This document shows positions 36,531-46,600 of a stretch of 64,000 bases of DNA, piece by piece (within the stretch, counting starts at the first letter, position 1; each line of letters begins with the position of its first letter). The notes beneath the pieces are model-generated. The model saw only the letters and a list, made by a program, of their open reading frames with translations, had not been told where the DNA came from and ran no database searches. The stretch lies in contig CAWJTQ010000020.1 of assembly GCA_963845695.1 (NCBI GenBank), positions 496,001-560,000 on the forward strand, given 5' to 3'. The DNA is from CAWJTV01 sp963845695. GTDB taxonomy: Bacteria; Planctomycetota; Planctomycetia; Isosphaerales; Isosphaeraceae. The position numbers and the translations under genes are program-made.

Positions 36531-39192
36531 GGATGGTACGTCCCTCCGATCCCGCCGGATTCGTACGCCGGCTCATGCCGAGAAGGGGCCGGCCCTTTGT
36601 CGCTCTCGGCCGATGCGTCGGGGTCTTGCGATGGGCCGGACGCTGGGTTCTCGGGGGGCGGCCGGTCGGGATGTCGCGCCGGAAGGACCGCCTTGGGGAC
36701 GAACAACGCCAGGCCGTGGCGCGTGTCGAAGATCCGGAGGCGGTGGCTCGGCGTCTCGAAGTCATCGATCCGGGCGTCGAGCGGATCGGAGAATCCGCAA
36801 ACCTCCGCCAGGATATGCCGCTCCCACACGCCCGTGGAGCTGGTGACGTTCGGGTCGTCCTTCGGGATCGTCATGCGGGGGTTGCAGAGCCCGCGCGAGC
36901 AGTCGTGGATCGCCAGCAACCAGCCCCCGGGATGGGCCAGCGTCTCGACGATCGCCTCGCGGAGCAGGTCGTGGACGTGGAAGTCGAGGAAGATCAGGCC
37001 CGGCTCATGAGCGTCCAGCACGTCGCGCCGGAACCGGCCGGTGAGGTCGCCGAGCACCAGCTTGGCCTCCGCCCCGGGGGTGAAGTGCCGGACTTCGTCC
37101 ACCAGGTCGAAGCAGATGACCCGGCTCTCCAGGCCGAGCAGTCCGGCCATGTCGAGGATCCGCCGGGTCGACTTTCCATGCTGGGTGCCGACCTCGACGA
37201 TCGTCCGGGGACGGACCAATCCCAGGGTGATGCAGAGCACGAACGCCTCTTCGAGGCAGAGCGTCTTGAATTCACCCAGCGTGCGCTCGTAGCCCTTGGC
37301 CTCGTGGAAGGCCCGGTAGAGTTGCCAGCGGCGTTCGACCTCAGGCCGGGGAAGCGGGAAGAATCGCCCGATCTGGTCGAGCAATGGACCGAGCTCGATG
37401 GGCGGCGGAAACTCAGGCGTGAATCCGTTCTCGGAGCGAGTGTGTCGGCTCGGGAATCGTCCATCGGCGATCAAGGCTCCCTGGGGACCCGGAGCAACCT
37501 CCGTACGCACCAAACCACGATCGCGGTATTGCAGGAGCGGACGGTAATGCCGATCGATGATCACGTCCCAGGAATAGTGTTCCTCAAACCGGCGCCGGCC
37601 CGCCCGGCCCATGCGTGTACGGAGTTCGGGATCGTCGAGCAGGAGCTCTAACTTCCGTGCCAGGTCGTCCGGGTCCCCGGGCTCGCAGAGCAGGCCGGTG
37701 GCGCCGTCGGCGACGGTGAACGGCAGCCCGCCGATCCGGCTGGCCACCACGGGCTGGCCGGCCGCCATCGCCTCGACCGCCGTGCGGCCCAGCGCCTCCT
37801 GCGCGATCGTGGGGAAGACCACGACGTCGGCCGCACGGAGGTGGCGAGGCAAGTCTTCCTGCGACTGCCACCCGATCAGGCGGGTGAACGCATCCACCGG
37901 CCCCGGCGGGTCGCCGGTCGCGGCGAGCACGAAGTCCCGCCGTCGCGACCACAGCCGGCGGCACGCCTCGTGGAGCACGGCGAACCCCTTCATCGGCTCA
38001 TCGATCAGGCCGGCGAAACAGAGGATCGCCCGACCCTCGGCCCACGGCTCGCGCGGTGGGCCGGCCGCCGGGTCCGGCCAGGGGAATCGCGCCGGGTCGA
38101 TGCCGGCCGTCACGACGCGGACGCTCCGCGCATAGGGACTGACCATGGCCTCGGCGAGCGGGTTGACGACCAGCACCGCCTCGGCTTCGCCGAAGGCTTG
38201 CAGCAGAATGCGGTGATACTCCGCGCTGCCCACCTCGCAGAGCGCCCGCTCGGCCTGGTGCAAGGCGCCCGCGCGATGCCCGCGCCGTCCCAGGCAGCGG
38301 GCGCATTCGCCCGGGCTGGCCAGTTGATGCAACGGGCACTGCTGGACCCGGCCCCCCTCCTCGATCAGCAGGCGGAGGTTGTTGAGCGGACAGAGGCATT
38401 CCAGCGCCTGGAGCCGCAGGATATATGGGTAGCCGCGCACCGCCTCGGCCAGGATCGGCTTGATATTCCAGCTATCGGTGATGATCACCCGATCCGGATC
38501 GAACGCCTCGACGGCGCGGCGATACCGTTGCCGGATGCAATCCAGCCGCAGGCTCGCCGGATCGAACTCGATCGCCTCGGAGGGATACGGCAATCCCCCC
38601 GCGACGGCCCCGATGCCCCACTCCGGATGGCGGGCGTAGATGTGTCGCACCTCGTAGCCGGCCCGGTCCAGGAATTTGGCCAGCTCATAGGTGTGGACAT
38701 TGCCACCGCCAGTCGAAGGCCAGTTGAACAGGAAGCTGAGGATCGCGACCCGCACCGGGGCCCTCTCCGAGTCGCGTGTCAGGGCGGGTTGGCGTGGAGC
38801 ATGGACGAGCTGCGGTGGGGCGGGCCGGTAGTTCGCGCCGGGTTCCACGCGTTCGAGTTCCGCCAGCATCATGTCGTGATTGAGCCGGGCGGACCGGCAC
38901 TCCGGGTCGTCGTCCATCGCCCGCTTCCAGCCCTCGAGAGCATCTTCCGTCCGGCCCTGCATCACGGCGATCGCGGCCAGGTCGTTGTGAATCAGGGCAC
39001 TGAGCTTCGGGTCGGGCCTCGAAGTCTTCACCTCCTCATAGAGTCGAATCGCCTCCTCAAACTGGCCCGCCTCGGCCAGGCTACGGGCCTGCTGGTCAGC
39101 GCCCTTGCAAGTTTTCCCCCTCGGCGAGTCCGACGTCCGGCCGTGGGTGGACGGATTCGGGCATCGATCTTCTTCTTGCCGCGCCTGGCCAT
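36527..39192 (-). CDS. TPR - GT4 glycosyltransferase - SAM methyltransferase fusion, frame broken near 39100
   Basis: Start MARRGKKKIDARIRPPTAG, then a one-base frame change into AEAGQFEEAIRLYEEVKTS (TPR). GT4 part: ILSFLFNWPSTGGGNVHTYE, four Cys around CLCPLNN and CPLHQLASPGECARC, LCFAGLIDEPMKGFAVLHEA, VVFPTIAQEALGRTAVEAMA (donor-site Glu) and GLLCEPGDPDDLARKLELLL. C-terminal methyltransferase: RTIVEVGTQHGKSTRRILDM and GLIFLDFHVHDLLREAIVET. About 888 codons. The ATG at 39192 is the only good start; the frame upstream crosses a palindrome. Overlaps the GT2 gene by ATGA. Confidence 0.84.
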
Positions 39193-39297
39193 GGTCTGTA
39201 GGAGTCCTAGGATCGGGCGGTGAGGGGATCCTTGTTATTAGGGCGGCCGGCGGGCGGAAACTCACCCGAAAACACGTGCAACGTGGAGACCGAATCC

Positions 39298-39370
39298 TAC
39301 GAGCCCGAAGCGCCAGCGAGTGGATTCCGGCGGGGATCCTCCATTCACTCGCTGGCGCTTCGGGCTCGTA
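39298..39370. repeat. Perfect 25-bp palindrome, REP-like
   Basis: TACGAGCCCGAAGCGCCAGC... at 39298-39322 and its exact complement at 39346-39370 surround a 23-base loop. Read one way it gives YEPEAPASE, the other way RARSASE, a peptide familiar from planctomycete intergenic palindromes. The upstream glycosyltransferase gene runs into it and takes its last residues from one arm. Confidence 0.88.
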
Positions 39371-40375
39371 TGGCCACGACCCTCGTCGTGGGTAAGAGAC
39401 TTTCTGCCATTTGCCTACTGGGGACGGCCCTCGCAACCCGCACGGCGAGGACCTGTTCGATGACACGCTTCCAGCGCCGCGCGACCCGCTCCAGCGAGAG
39501 GAGTTCTCGGATCGCGCATCCAAACCGCCTCGTCTCCTCCCAGTAGTCGCGAGAGAGCCACCGTTCCGGATCGAGCGGACTGGCGACCTCGAAGCCCAGG
39601 CGCGCCAGGTGCTCGACCGGACTGCTCTCCTCGTTCATGGCCAGCGGCAGGCCCGAGGCGACGAAATCGATCGCCTTGGCCGGCGGCTTGTGCCGGCTGC
39701 GGAAGTCGTCCCCCTTGATGTCGAGGCGCCCCGCAGCGCCGCCGTTGTCAGGGCAGTCTGGCGCTCCGGGCTCCAGTGGTGGATTCGGACCCCAGCATCG
39801 GTCCGAAACCCGAGCTGAGTTGGGCTGGTGATTCGCCCAGGGTCTTCGAAATTGGATAGGACATCCAGCGGAGCGGGTAAATCGTGCGCGTTGACCCATC
39901 GAATGAGCGGTGTGAGGTTGGACCGGACGCCGACCCAGAGTAGATTGCCACGAGGTTGGAAGGATTCCCGGACCGGTGCGGCGAACTTAACATGGTGATC
40001 GACGTACTCCACGGTTGCATAAGGCGCGAAATACTTGCGGAGCCGATCGCAGTGGATGACGATCCGCGCGCACTTCCGCAGCCACGCCGCGTCGGCGTCG
40101 ATGGCCGCAGCCGAGTCGTAGGCATCGACCGGAGCATAGATGATGGCGGCACCGCGGGCGACGCGTTCGATCCAGTCCGGGCGAGGCGGGTGTTTGATCA
40201 AGATGATGACGTCGCACTCCGGTTCTTCCCAGGCCCGAAACAGCCGGGTCGTGAAGTCTCTCGCGAGGGCACGGGCCAGATCGGAGCCGACCCAGTCCCA
40301 AGACCCCCAACCGGGTGCCTCCGGCCCGAACGCTACAGTCGCGTGGTGTTGCGGAACGAGAGCGGTCCCGGTCAT
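39345..40375 (-). CDS. Glycosyltransferase-like protein, frame broken near 39735
   Basis: Start MTGTALVPQHHATVAFGPE at 40375 overlaps the IscU-like stop (ATGA). CDVIILIKHPPRPDWIERVA, RGAAIIYAPVDAYDSAAAI, ARIVIHCDRLRKYFAPYATV, YVDHHVKFA and GNLLWVGVRSNLTPLIRWVN form a GT1/GT4-like Rossmann core. In the second frame follow AKAIDFVASGLPLAMNEESS, HLARLGFEVASPLDPERWLS and a helical end. The last residues (IRARSASE) come from the palindrome arm, so the native C-terminus may have been modified by its insertion. Acceptor unknown. Confidence 0.75.
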
Positions 40376-40744
40376 CGAGAAGTTCCGAAGTTCTTGAGTG
40401 CGTCCTTGAGCGCGGCGATGGCCAAGGCCGGGCAGTGGAGTTTCGTCGCGGGGAACCCCATCCAACGCCAAAGTGAGATGTTCCGGCGCCAGCTCGAGAC
40501 ATTCGGCCACGGTACGGTGCGCGATCAGCTCGGTCAGCATCGAGCCGCAGGCGATGGAAACGCCGCATCCGTGGGTTTGGAAGCAGGATTCGACGATCGA
40601 AGCATCATCCAGGCGGATGTAGAGGACAAGGTAGGGGCCATTTCCCGGAGTGCCCGCGAGTCCGACGAGATCAGGATTATCCATGCGGCCGGTATTGCGC
40701 GGCGAGTGGAAGTGGTCCATCAGAGTTTCGGAGAAATGACCCAT
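40372..40744 (-). CDS. IscU/NifU-like scaffold homolog with altered Cys ligands, frame broken near 40408
   Basis: MGHFSETLMDHFHSPRNTGR is the canonical IscU start, with GGAGG correctly spaced. The family GCG motif is kept (FQTHGCGVSIACGS), but the first ligand region GNPxCGD reads GNGPYLVLY, without Cys, and the third (KLHC) reads ETPLP, without Cys. The end, AIAALKDALKNFGTSR, is one frame away, at GGCCTTGGCC. True Fe-S scaffold function is therefore uncertain. It is the first gene of the minus-strand glycan cluster and overlaps the next gene by ATGA. Confidence 0.82.
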
Positions 40745-40841
40745 CAACCACCTCCAATGGGGAGACTCAACCTCGACTTCTTCTCGCCATACTGTGGCCC
40801 CTCGCTCGGCCGCCATGTTCTTTATGTCCCCTTGTATTTCG

Positions 40842-41156
40842 TTATGTTCCCATCTTCCCCCTTTTCACGCACCGGATGATCATGCTAGCGATGGCCCCCA
40901 GGAGCCAACCTATCAGACAGCATCCCGCGAGGAAGTCATTGGCAGCGCTGCCACACGCCGAGGGTAAGAGGAGCGATAGCGAGACCGCCATAGCCAGGAA
41001 AAACCAGGGATGGTGAATCGCCCCGAGACCAAACAAGCCGCCAGTCGTCGCCGAAACGGTGACAAAAAGGGGCTCGCCCGACATCGCCCAACAAACTAGG
41101 GCTATGAACGCGGTGATGATCATCCACCGTCGTATCGTCATGTGCGGTCGAGGCAT
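40842..41156 (-). CDS. Small membrane protein, family A (paralog of 42956-43267)
   Basis: About 104 residues with three hydrophobic helices: MTIRRWMIITAFIALVCWAM, the GGLFGLGAIHHPWFFLAMAV region, and CCLIGWLLGAIASMI. GGAGG lies seven bases before the ATG at 41156. It is clearly homologous to the gene at 42956-43267 (same TIRRWM start, FVTVSATTGGLFGLGA core, basic tail). Function unknown; such MTIRRWM proteins are common in planctomycetes. Confidence 0.75.
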   Translation of the reverse strand: MPRPHMTIRRWMIITAFIALVCWAMSGEPLFVTVSATTGGLFGLGAIHHPWFFLAMAVSLSLLLPSACGSAANDFLAGCCLIGWLLGAIASMIIRCVKRGKMGT

Positions 41157-41235
41157 GGATGGACCTCCGGCTCTACAGGGCCTGCACTCGCTTGAGAACC
41201 GAAGGCTCAAACGGTAGGGGCCATGTCTTCGGAGG

Positions 41236-41315
41236 AGAAAAGGGGACATAACTAATAAATCGTGCTACTCTGCAGAATCGGGATAGGCAGATTTATTAGT
41301 TATGTCCCCTTTTCT
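41236..41315. repeat. Palindromic element P1, copy 1
   Basis: Perfect 25-bp arms (AGAAAAGGGGACATAACTAA... at 41236-41260, complement at 41291-41315) around the 30-base loop CGTGCTACTC...GGCAG. An identical copy, including the loop, lies at 41681-41766. The GGGGACATAA theme resembles palindromes associated elsewhere with REP-type tyrosine transposases, but no such gene is here. Confidence 0.9.
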
Positions 41316-41325
41316 GCCCTTCGGT

Positions 41326-41627
41326 TCACTTAGGCTTAGGCGGATCAAGCACAGGCTCAGGCGGATCAGGCATAAGGGTCAGCCACGGTTGCCACGCAGC
41401 ATAATGATATTTGCATTCCACCTTTCTGTAATACTCAACCGTTTCACCATAGTAATCGTATATTTCTTCAGAATTGCTTCGTTTCGTAAAGATTGCTAGT
41501 TCCGTACCCATTCTAGAGTACTCCGCTTCTTTCCTTTTACAATACTTATAATTACACAGCAATGCAACTATCATTATGACCAGAGTAAGACATCGCGGCC
41601 AATCCTAGGAAGCGTGGCTTTCTTCAT
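41326..41627 (-). CDS. Small membrane protein, family B, bracketed by two P1 palindromes, frame broken near 41585
   Basis: MKKATLPRIGRDVL at 41627 continues after a one-base change into TLVIMIVALLCNYKYCKRKE, a hydrophobic helix, then EEIYDYYGETVEYYRKVECK, YHYAAWQPWLTL and a DPPEPVLDPPKPK end. The YH..AA..PW....DPPEP signature is shared with the gene at 42115-42411. The coding sequence is visibly more AT-rich than the neighbouring glycan genes. Function unknown. Confidence 0.6.
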
Positions 41628-41680
41628 TATGTGACTCGTCAGCATCATAGTGTTTTCCTCATCTCTTCGGGCACACGGGG

Positions 41681-41766
41681 GGCAGAAAAGGGGACATAAC
41701 TAATAAATCGTGCTACTCTGCAGAATCGGGATAGGCAGATTTATTAGTTATGTCCCCTTTTCTGCC
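41681..41766. repeat. Palindromic element P1, copy 2
   Basis: Arms of 28 bp at 41681-41708 and 41739-41766 with the same 30-base loop as copy 1, in the same orientation. The two copies enclose only the family B membrane gene, about 370 bases apart. Confidence 0.9.
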
Positions 41767-42114
41767 TCTCAAGGAATATCCCCTGATGAAACGGCCGCGG
41801 CGGGTCTTGCAGGCGAAGGCGTGGGGCGAAGCGACCCCAGCATGAGTGGGTGGTCGCGCCGGAGCCGCCGGGCCGGCGTGGTGCCGGGAGGGGGGAGGGC
41901 CAGCCCAAATAATAAGAATAGGATTTTAAGAGCATACTTGGATTCTCAAGCGGCGAGAGCGAGGGTGGATGCATCAATCAATTAACGCGATCCATTGTAT
42001 TGATGTATGGATTTATTAATCGATATAATTCCACGTTGTCAAAGGGCTTACGTCTAATTCAATGCCATTCCCCTATATCCCCTTTTCGCCCCCTTCTCGT
42101 TTCTTCCTTCGTTA
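41767..42114. other. No supported gene
   Basis: Contains a GC-rich stretch (GGGGCGAAGCGACCCC near 41823-41838) typical of dispersed planctomycete repeats, followed by AT-rich sequence. Open frames on both strands here have no coding character. Confidence 0.5.
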
Positions 42115-42411
42115 TCAATCCATACCACGAGCAAGCCATTCCATGGGAAAACCACGCCAAGAGTTTGGCTCCGGAGGATCGCTCGCGACGAAACGCCACG
42201 GTCGGGCCGCAGCAATGAAATACTTGTGAGCTAGATGAGCATGATAGAGACGCCTCAGTTCATTGCTTTCGGCGAAGTACTTTCGTTGTAATCGGTAATG
42301 TACTACTGCTCTTGCCTTGAATACCTGGGACCTCCATGTCATCTGCACAGACCAAGTAATCAGGCAAGCCGCCATCGTGACCAATGCAAGTATCCCACGA
42401 ATGCTTCTCAT
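42115..42411 (-). CDS. Small membrane protein, family B
   Basis: 98 residues. Hydrophobic helix GILALVTMAACLITWSV after MRSIR, then a helical Tyr/Arg-rich segment (VVHYRLQRKYFAESNELRR) and the family signature KYFIAAARPWRFVASDPPEP. Homologous to the gene at 41326-41627 and to many small planctomycete proteins ending in PW....DPPEP. Unknown function. Confidence 0.6.
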   Translation of the reverse strand: MRSIRGILALVTMAACLITWSVQMTWRSQVFKARAVVHYRLQRKYFAESNELRRLYHAHLAHKYFIAAARPWRFVASDPPEPNSWRGFPMEWLARGMD

Positions 42412-42712
42412 ACTTTCGGCTCCCACGCTAAGACCCTTGAGGTCCACACAGTTGCAGAACGAAACGCACTTCGGAGTCCGTCGCAAATCGGTAGGGACCA
42501 GCACCGGCTACTCGAACCAGACCCGTTCTGTTGTTGCTGGAGGAAAAAAGGGCCAGCAACAAGATCGTTCTCTCTGTACGTACAGACATCAGCCTGCCAA
42601 GGGGGTTGGCCTCCTTTGCTAGTAACCAGAGCCGTCTGCAGGTTCAAGACCACGGGATTCATCCACACGACTTCCAGTAGACTCGGTATTAACATTCACC
42701 AAGTGCCTACAC

Positions 42713-42958
42713 CTACCTATACAGGAAGAAACCGTTACCGCTCACCCATGTAAAGGGATTGAAGGCTCCGGATACCTGAGACATCTTGCCACCCGTGTTC
42801 GCAAGAAACAGCACCCAGGGGAGATCCCACCTCCAGTCAAAATTAAACACATCTGTGAATGTTGCACTTGTAATCACACCGTATTTCCCAACTTTTATCG
42901 TGTAATTGATGACAACAGAACCCGCCTCGCCGAGATCGCCTCCAATAAAATAAGTTCA
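42713..42958 (-). pseudogene. Start-less coding remnant
   Basis: Between stops, one minus-strand frame reads YFIGGDLGEAGSVVINYTIK, VGKYGVITSATFTDVFNFDW, RWDLPWVLFLANTGGKMSQV and SGAFNPFTWVSGNGFFLYR. The residue pattern is clearly protein-like (alternating hydrophobics, Gly/Asn turns), but no start codon is available and the frame begins at the stop of the upstream small gene. It may be the C-terminal end of a displaced RHS-tip or immunity protein. The rest of 42412-42712 holds nothing convincing. Confidence 0.45.
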
Positions 42959-43267
42959 TGTGTTCATCTTGTTATTTTTTATATATCGCTTGATTATACC
43001 AGAGATAGCTCCCAGGATAGAACCCAATAGACAGCATCCTGTGAGGAAACCATTGTCACCGCCACATTCTTGGGGCAGGAGGACGCATATTAAGACCGAC
43101 ATAGCCAGGAAAAACCAGGGATGGTACATCGCGCCGAGACCGAAGAGGCCGCCAGCAGTTGCCGAAACGGTGACAATAAGGGGCCCTCTCAAGATCGCCC
43201 AAACTACAACGGCGATGAACGCGGTGATCATCATCCACCGCCGTATCGTCATGTGCGGTTGACGCAT
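42956..43267 (-). CDS. Small membrane protein, family A (paralog of 40842-41156)
   Basis: 103 residues: MTIRRWMMITAFIAVVVWAI, IVTVSATAGGLFGLGAMYHP, WFFLAMSVLICVLLP, CCLLGSILGAISGIIKRYI. Three helices and a basic tail. About two-thirds identical by eye to its paralog at 40842. Together with the two family B genes the minus-strand order is A', B', B, A. Unknown function. Confidence 0.75.
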   Translation of the reverse strand: MRQPHMTIRRWMMITAFIAVVVWAILRGPLIVTVSATAGGLFGLGAMYHPWFFLAMSVLICVLLPQECGGDNGFLTGCCLLGSILGAISGIIKRYIKNNKMNT

Positions 43268-43667
43268 GGATGGGCGGCCTTTCAGGAGCTGCGCTCGGTT
43301 GAGTACCCAAGGATCATGGAGGAAATGTCCATCTCTTCGCGGCGACTTCGGCTAGATATGTCCGCCGCGGGCTAATTTGATCGAGCAAACAACGACTACC
43401 TCACACATATTCATGAGATTTTAAAATATTGTTGTGCGGTCGCAAAGTTGCTGTGAAGAAGCAGGGCTCACACTGCCTTAGCGACTCGCCGCCTTCATCT
43501 TCGGATGAATAACTCGTTATGCCTGTTCGCGATCCTTCTCGTCATCCGATAACCCTGATTAATTACCACCGCGCAGACGATTTGAATAGCCCCATAATTT
43601 AGTTCCAACGTCTTTTGGATCTATTCCAGGGGAAAAATGAAATCGCATAACGAATCCCTAATAACAA
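43268..43667. other. Gap upstream of the small membrane gene and downstream of the RHS gene; no supported gene
   Basis: AT-richer than the flanks. A 29-codon minus-strand frame at 43566-43655 (MRFHFSPGIDPKDVGTKLWG...) lies directly after the RHS gene, where an immunity gene would be expected, but it is too short to support. Confidence 0.4.
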
Positions 43668-46600
43668 TCACTTCTTCGGGCACTGCCCTACCCATTGCGC
43701 CCATTCCAAATAATATCTATACATCTTCGTCTGCTCGAAAGCAAAACCTGGGCCCAAGTCGTACAATTCTTGGAACCATATTGCATCATCTACCCCTTTG
43801 AGGAAAAGGGTATTCCTCCACTCCCTATCGAAAGTACCATACGCGTGGCCCAATTCGTGAAACAGAATTCCGGGTTGCTCGGACCAATCCCGTTTGTCAT
43901 TAAAGCTAATCGTTTGCGCCACGACAAAAGGGGTTCGCCTGGAACAAAGTCTGCCGGTTCATAATACGCTGACTTCTGGGTAAATAAGAACTCAGCGGGA
44001 TCAAAGAACTCATAGTGTTCAAAGTACAAGAGTTCAGTGTCAGAATTGAGTCCCGCCTGCAGCTTCTTCAATCTCGGAATCAAAATAGAGTCGATATGGC
44101 GCCCTAAGATCCCCAAGCAAGGATCAAGTCTTTTCCTTGCGTCCTCAACTTCCTTGATGATTCGTGAGATTCGTGCTTTGCTTTGATTGAGACTTTTAAT
44201 CACGTCATCTTTCTGTTTCTTCGTCCAGTTGCTGCCGACAAAGCGGAGTTTATAGTAGCCCGACGGATCAGTCCAGCGCGTCGGCGAATTTCCCAAGTAC
44301 AGATATAAAACTGTATCCCCGCCTGCGAACCCGATGGGATCCCGGCTCCACCAGCGGCCCATCCCCGGATCATAATGCCGCGCTCGCACGTGGTGGCCAT
44401 ACAGGTCGGAGTCGTAGATGTATCCCGACCGCCCGACGTACTGATAGGGATTCGTCGTCGTCCCGCTCGACGTCACCAGGTCACCGAAGGCCCGGTACAG
44501 ATAGCTGTTGGTCACCGTCCCCGACGACCCCGTCAGTTGCAGCGTCGAGCCGAGGGCGTCGAAATGGTAGTACGACGTCGCCCCCGACCGCCGTTGCGAC
44601 ACCTGGTTGCCGTAGTAGGCTGGCTCCAGCGTGTGCACCGCCTGGATCGCGTCGCTCACGTTGGCCTCGATCAGCACGTTCTGGCCGTCCCACACGTACT
44701 TCACCGTTCCGGCCTGGTCGGTCTTGCCGGCCCGCTGCCCGTCCCCGTTGTAGGTGAACGTGTCCACCACCCCATTCGAGAACGCCACCTCCAGCAGCCG
44801 GTTCTCGCCGTCCCAACTGTAAGTGGTGGCCTGGCCCGGCACCAGGTGCTGCACCAGGTTCCCCGACCCATCATAAGTATACGACGCGGGGCTGCCCGGC
44901 GACGCGATCGCCGTGAGCTGGTTGGCCGCGCCGTAGCTCCAGGTGGTCAACGTCGTCCCATCCCACCGCGTCAGCCTGTTGCCCGCTCCGTCGTAGGTGT
45001 AGGTCACCCCGTAAGCGTTGGTCCCGGCCCGCTTCTCGGCGGTGAGCTGATAGGTCTTGTCGTACGTCCAGCTCGTCACCGAGCCGTCAGACCCGGCCAC
45101 CCGGGTACGGTTGTTCGCCGCGTCGTACTTGTAGGTCGAGCTCGTCAGGGTCACGGCGCCAGGCCCCAGGTTGGACAGCCGCAGGACACGATCCGCATTA
45201 TCGTAAGCGTACGAAGCCCGAGTCCCATTGGCAAGCCGGATGAGTGTCATCCGACTGGCCGCATCGTAGCTCCAGCTCGTGCGATCGCCTTCGGGGTTGA
45301 TCAACCGGGTGATCCGGCTGTCGGCGTCGAAGAGGTAGGTGAATCGGCCGGTGGGCTGGACGACATGGGCGCGCTGGCCGATGGCATCGTAGGCGTACGT
45401 GACGGGAAGGGCGGTCGGGCCAACCAGGCGGGTCAGGCGGTCGTCGGCGTCGTAGGTGGCGCTGTAGAGCCCCGTCCAGTCGCCTAGCACGGTGCGGCGG
45501 CTGAGGGCGTCGTAAGTCATCGTGGCGCGGGTGCCGTCCTGGTACTTCAGCCCGGTGAGGCGATCGTCGGCGTCGTAGAGGTAGCTGGTCAGCAAACCTC
45601 GGCCGTCGATCCGCCGGGTCAGGCGGCTGGCAGCATCGTAGAGATAGCTGGTGCGGTGGCCCAGCGGGTCCATCATACGCGTCCGCCGACCGTCCGCGTC
45701 ATAGACGAAGCTGGTGCGGTTGCCCCGGGGATCGATCACCGCCAGGACCTCGCCGATCGCGTCGTAAACCGCACTGGTCCGGAAACCGAGGGCGTTGATG
45801 CTCGCGATCGGCCTGCCGTCGCGGTCGTAGGTGGTCGTCGTCCGATTCCCCAGGGCATCTGTGATGGAAATGCGGCTCGTCGGCCGCGTCATAACCGAAG
45901 CTGGTGCGGTTGCCCAATGGGTTGACGGCGGCGATCAGGCGGTCGGCCGCATCGTACGTGCTGGTGTTGATGTGCCCCAGAGGGTTGACGATCCGCACCG
46001 GTCGGCTGGCCGCATCGTAACCGAGGCTGGTACGATTATTCAGGGGGTCGATGGTTGCGATCCGCCGGCTGGCGGCGTCATAGGTACTGGTGCCGATGTA
46101 ACCCAGGGCGTTTTGCACCCGCACCAGGCGCCCCGCCCGGTCGAACGTCCCGCTGGTGCGATAGGCCAAGGGGTCTGTCACCGTCAGCAGCCGGCTGGCG
46201 GCGTCGTAGCCCAGTGTTGTGCGGTGACCCAGCGCGTTGGTTAAGTTGATCTGCCGCCCCGCCACATCGTACGCCGTCGTCGTTCGATTGCCGAGTGGGT
46301 CCGTCGCCACCACCGGGCGGTTCAATAGATCGTACGCCGTCGTCGTGATGTGCCCCAGCGGGTCCACCACGCGGATGACATTGCTATTGCCGTCGTAAGC
46401 TACGCTCGTGCGGTTGAGCAGCGGGTCGATCGTCGCGATCGGACGGTTCTGCGCGTCATAGATCGTCGTCGCGACATACCCCAGCGCGTTGACCACCCGC
46501 ACCCGGTTGCTCGCCGGGTCGTAGGCCACGCTCGTGCGATTCAGCAGCGGGTCGATCGTCGCGATCGGACGGTTCGCCGCGTCGTAGACCGTCGTCGTCA

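Noticed and set aside
36057..37651. Plus-strand frames opposite the GT2 and TPR-GT4 genes
   Set aside because: Antisense to genes with clear glycosyltransferase and methyltransferase motifs.
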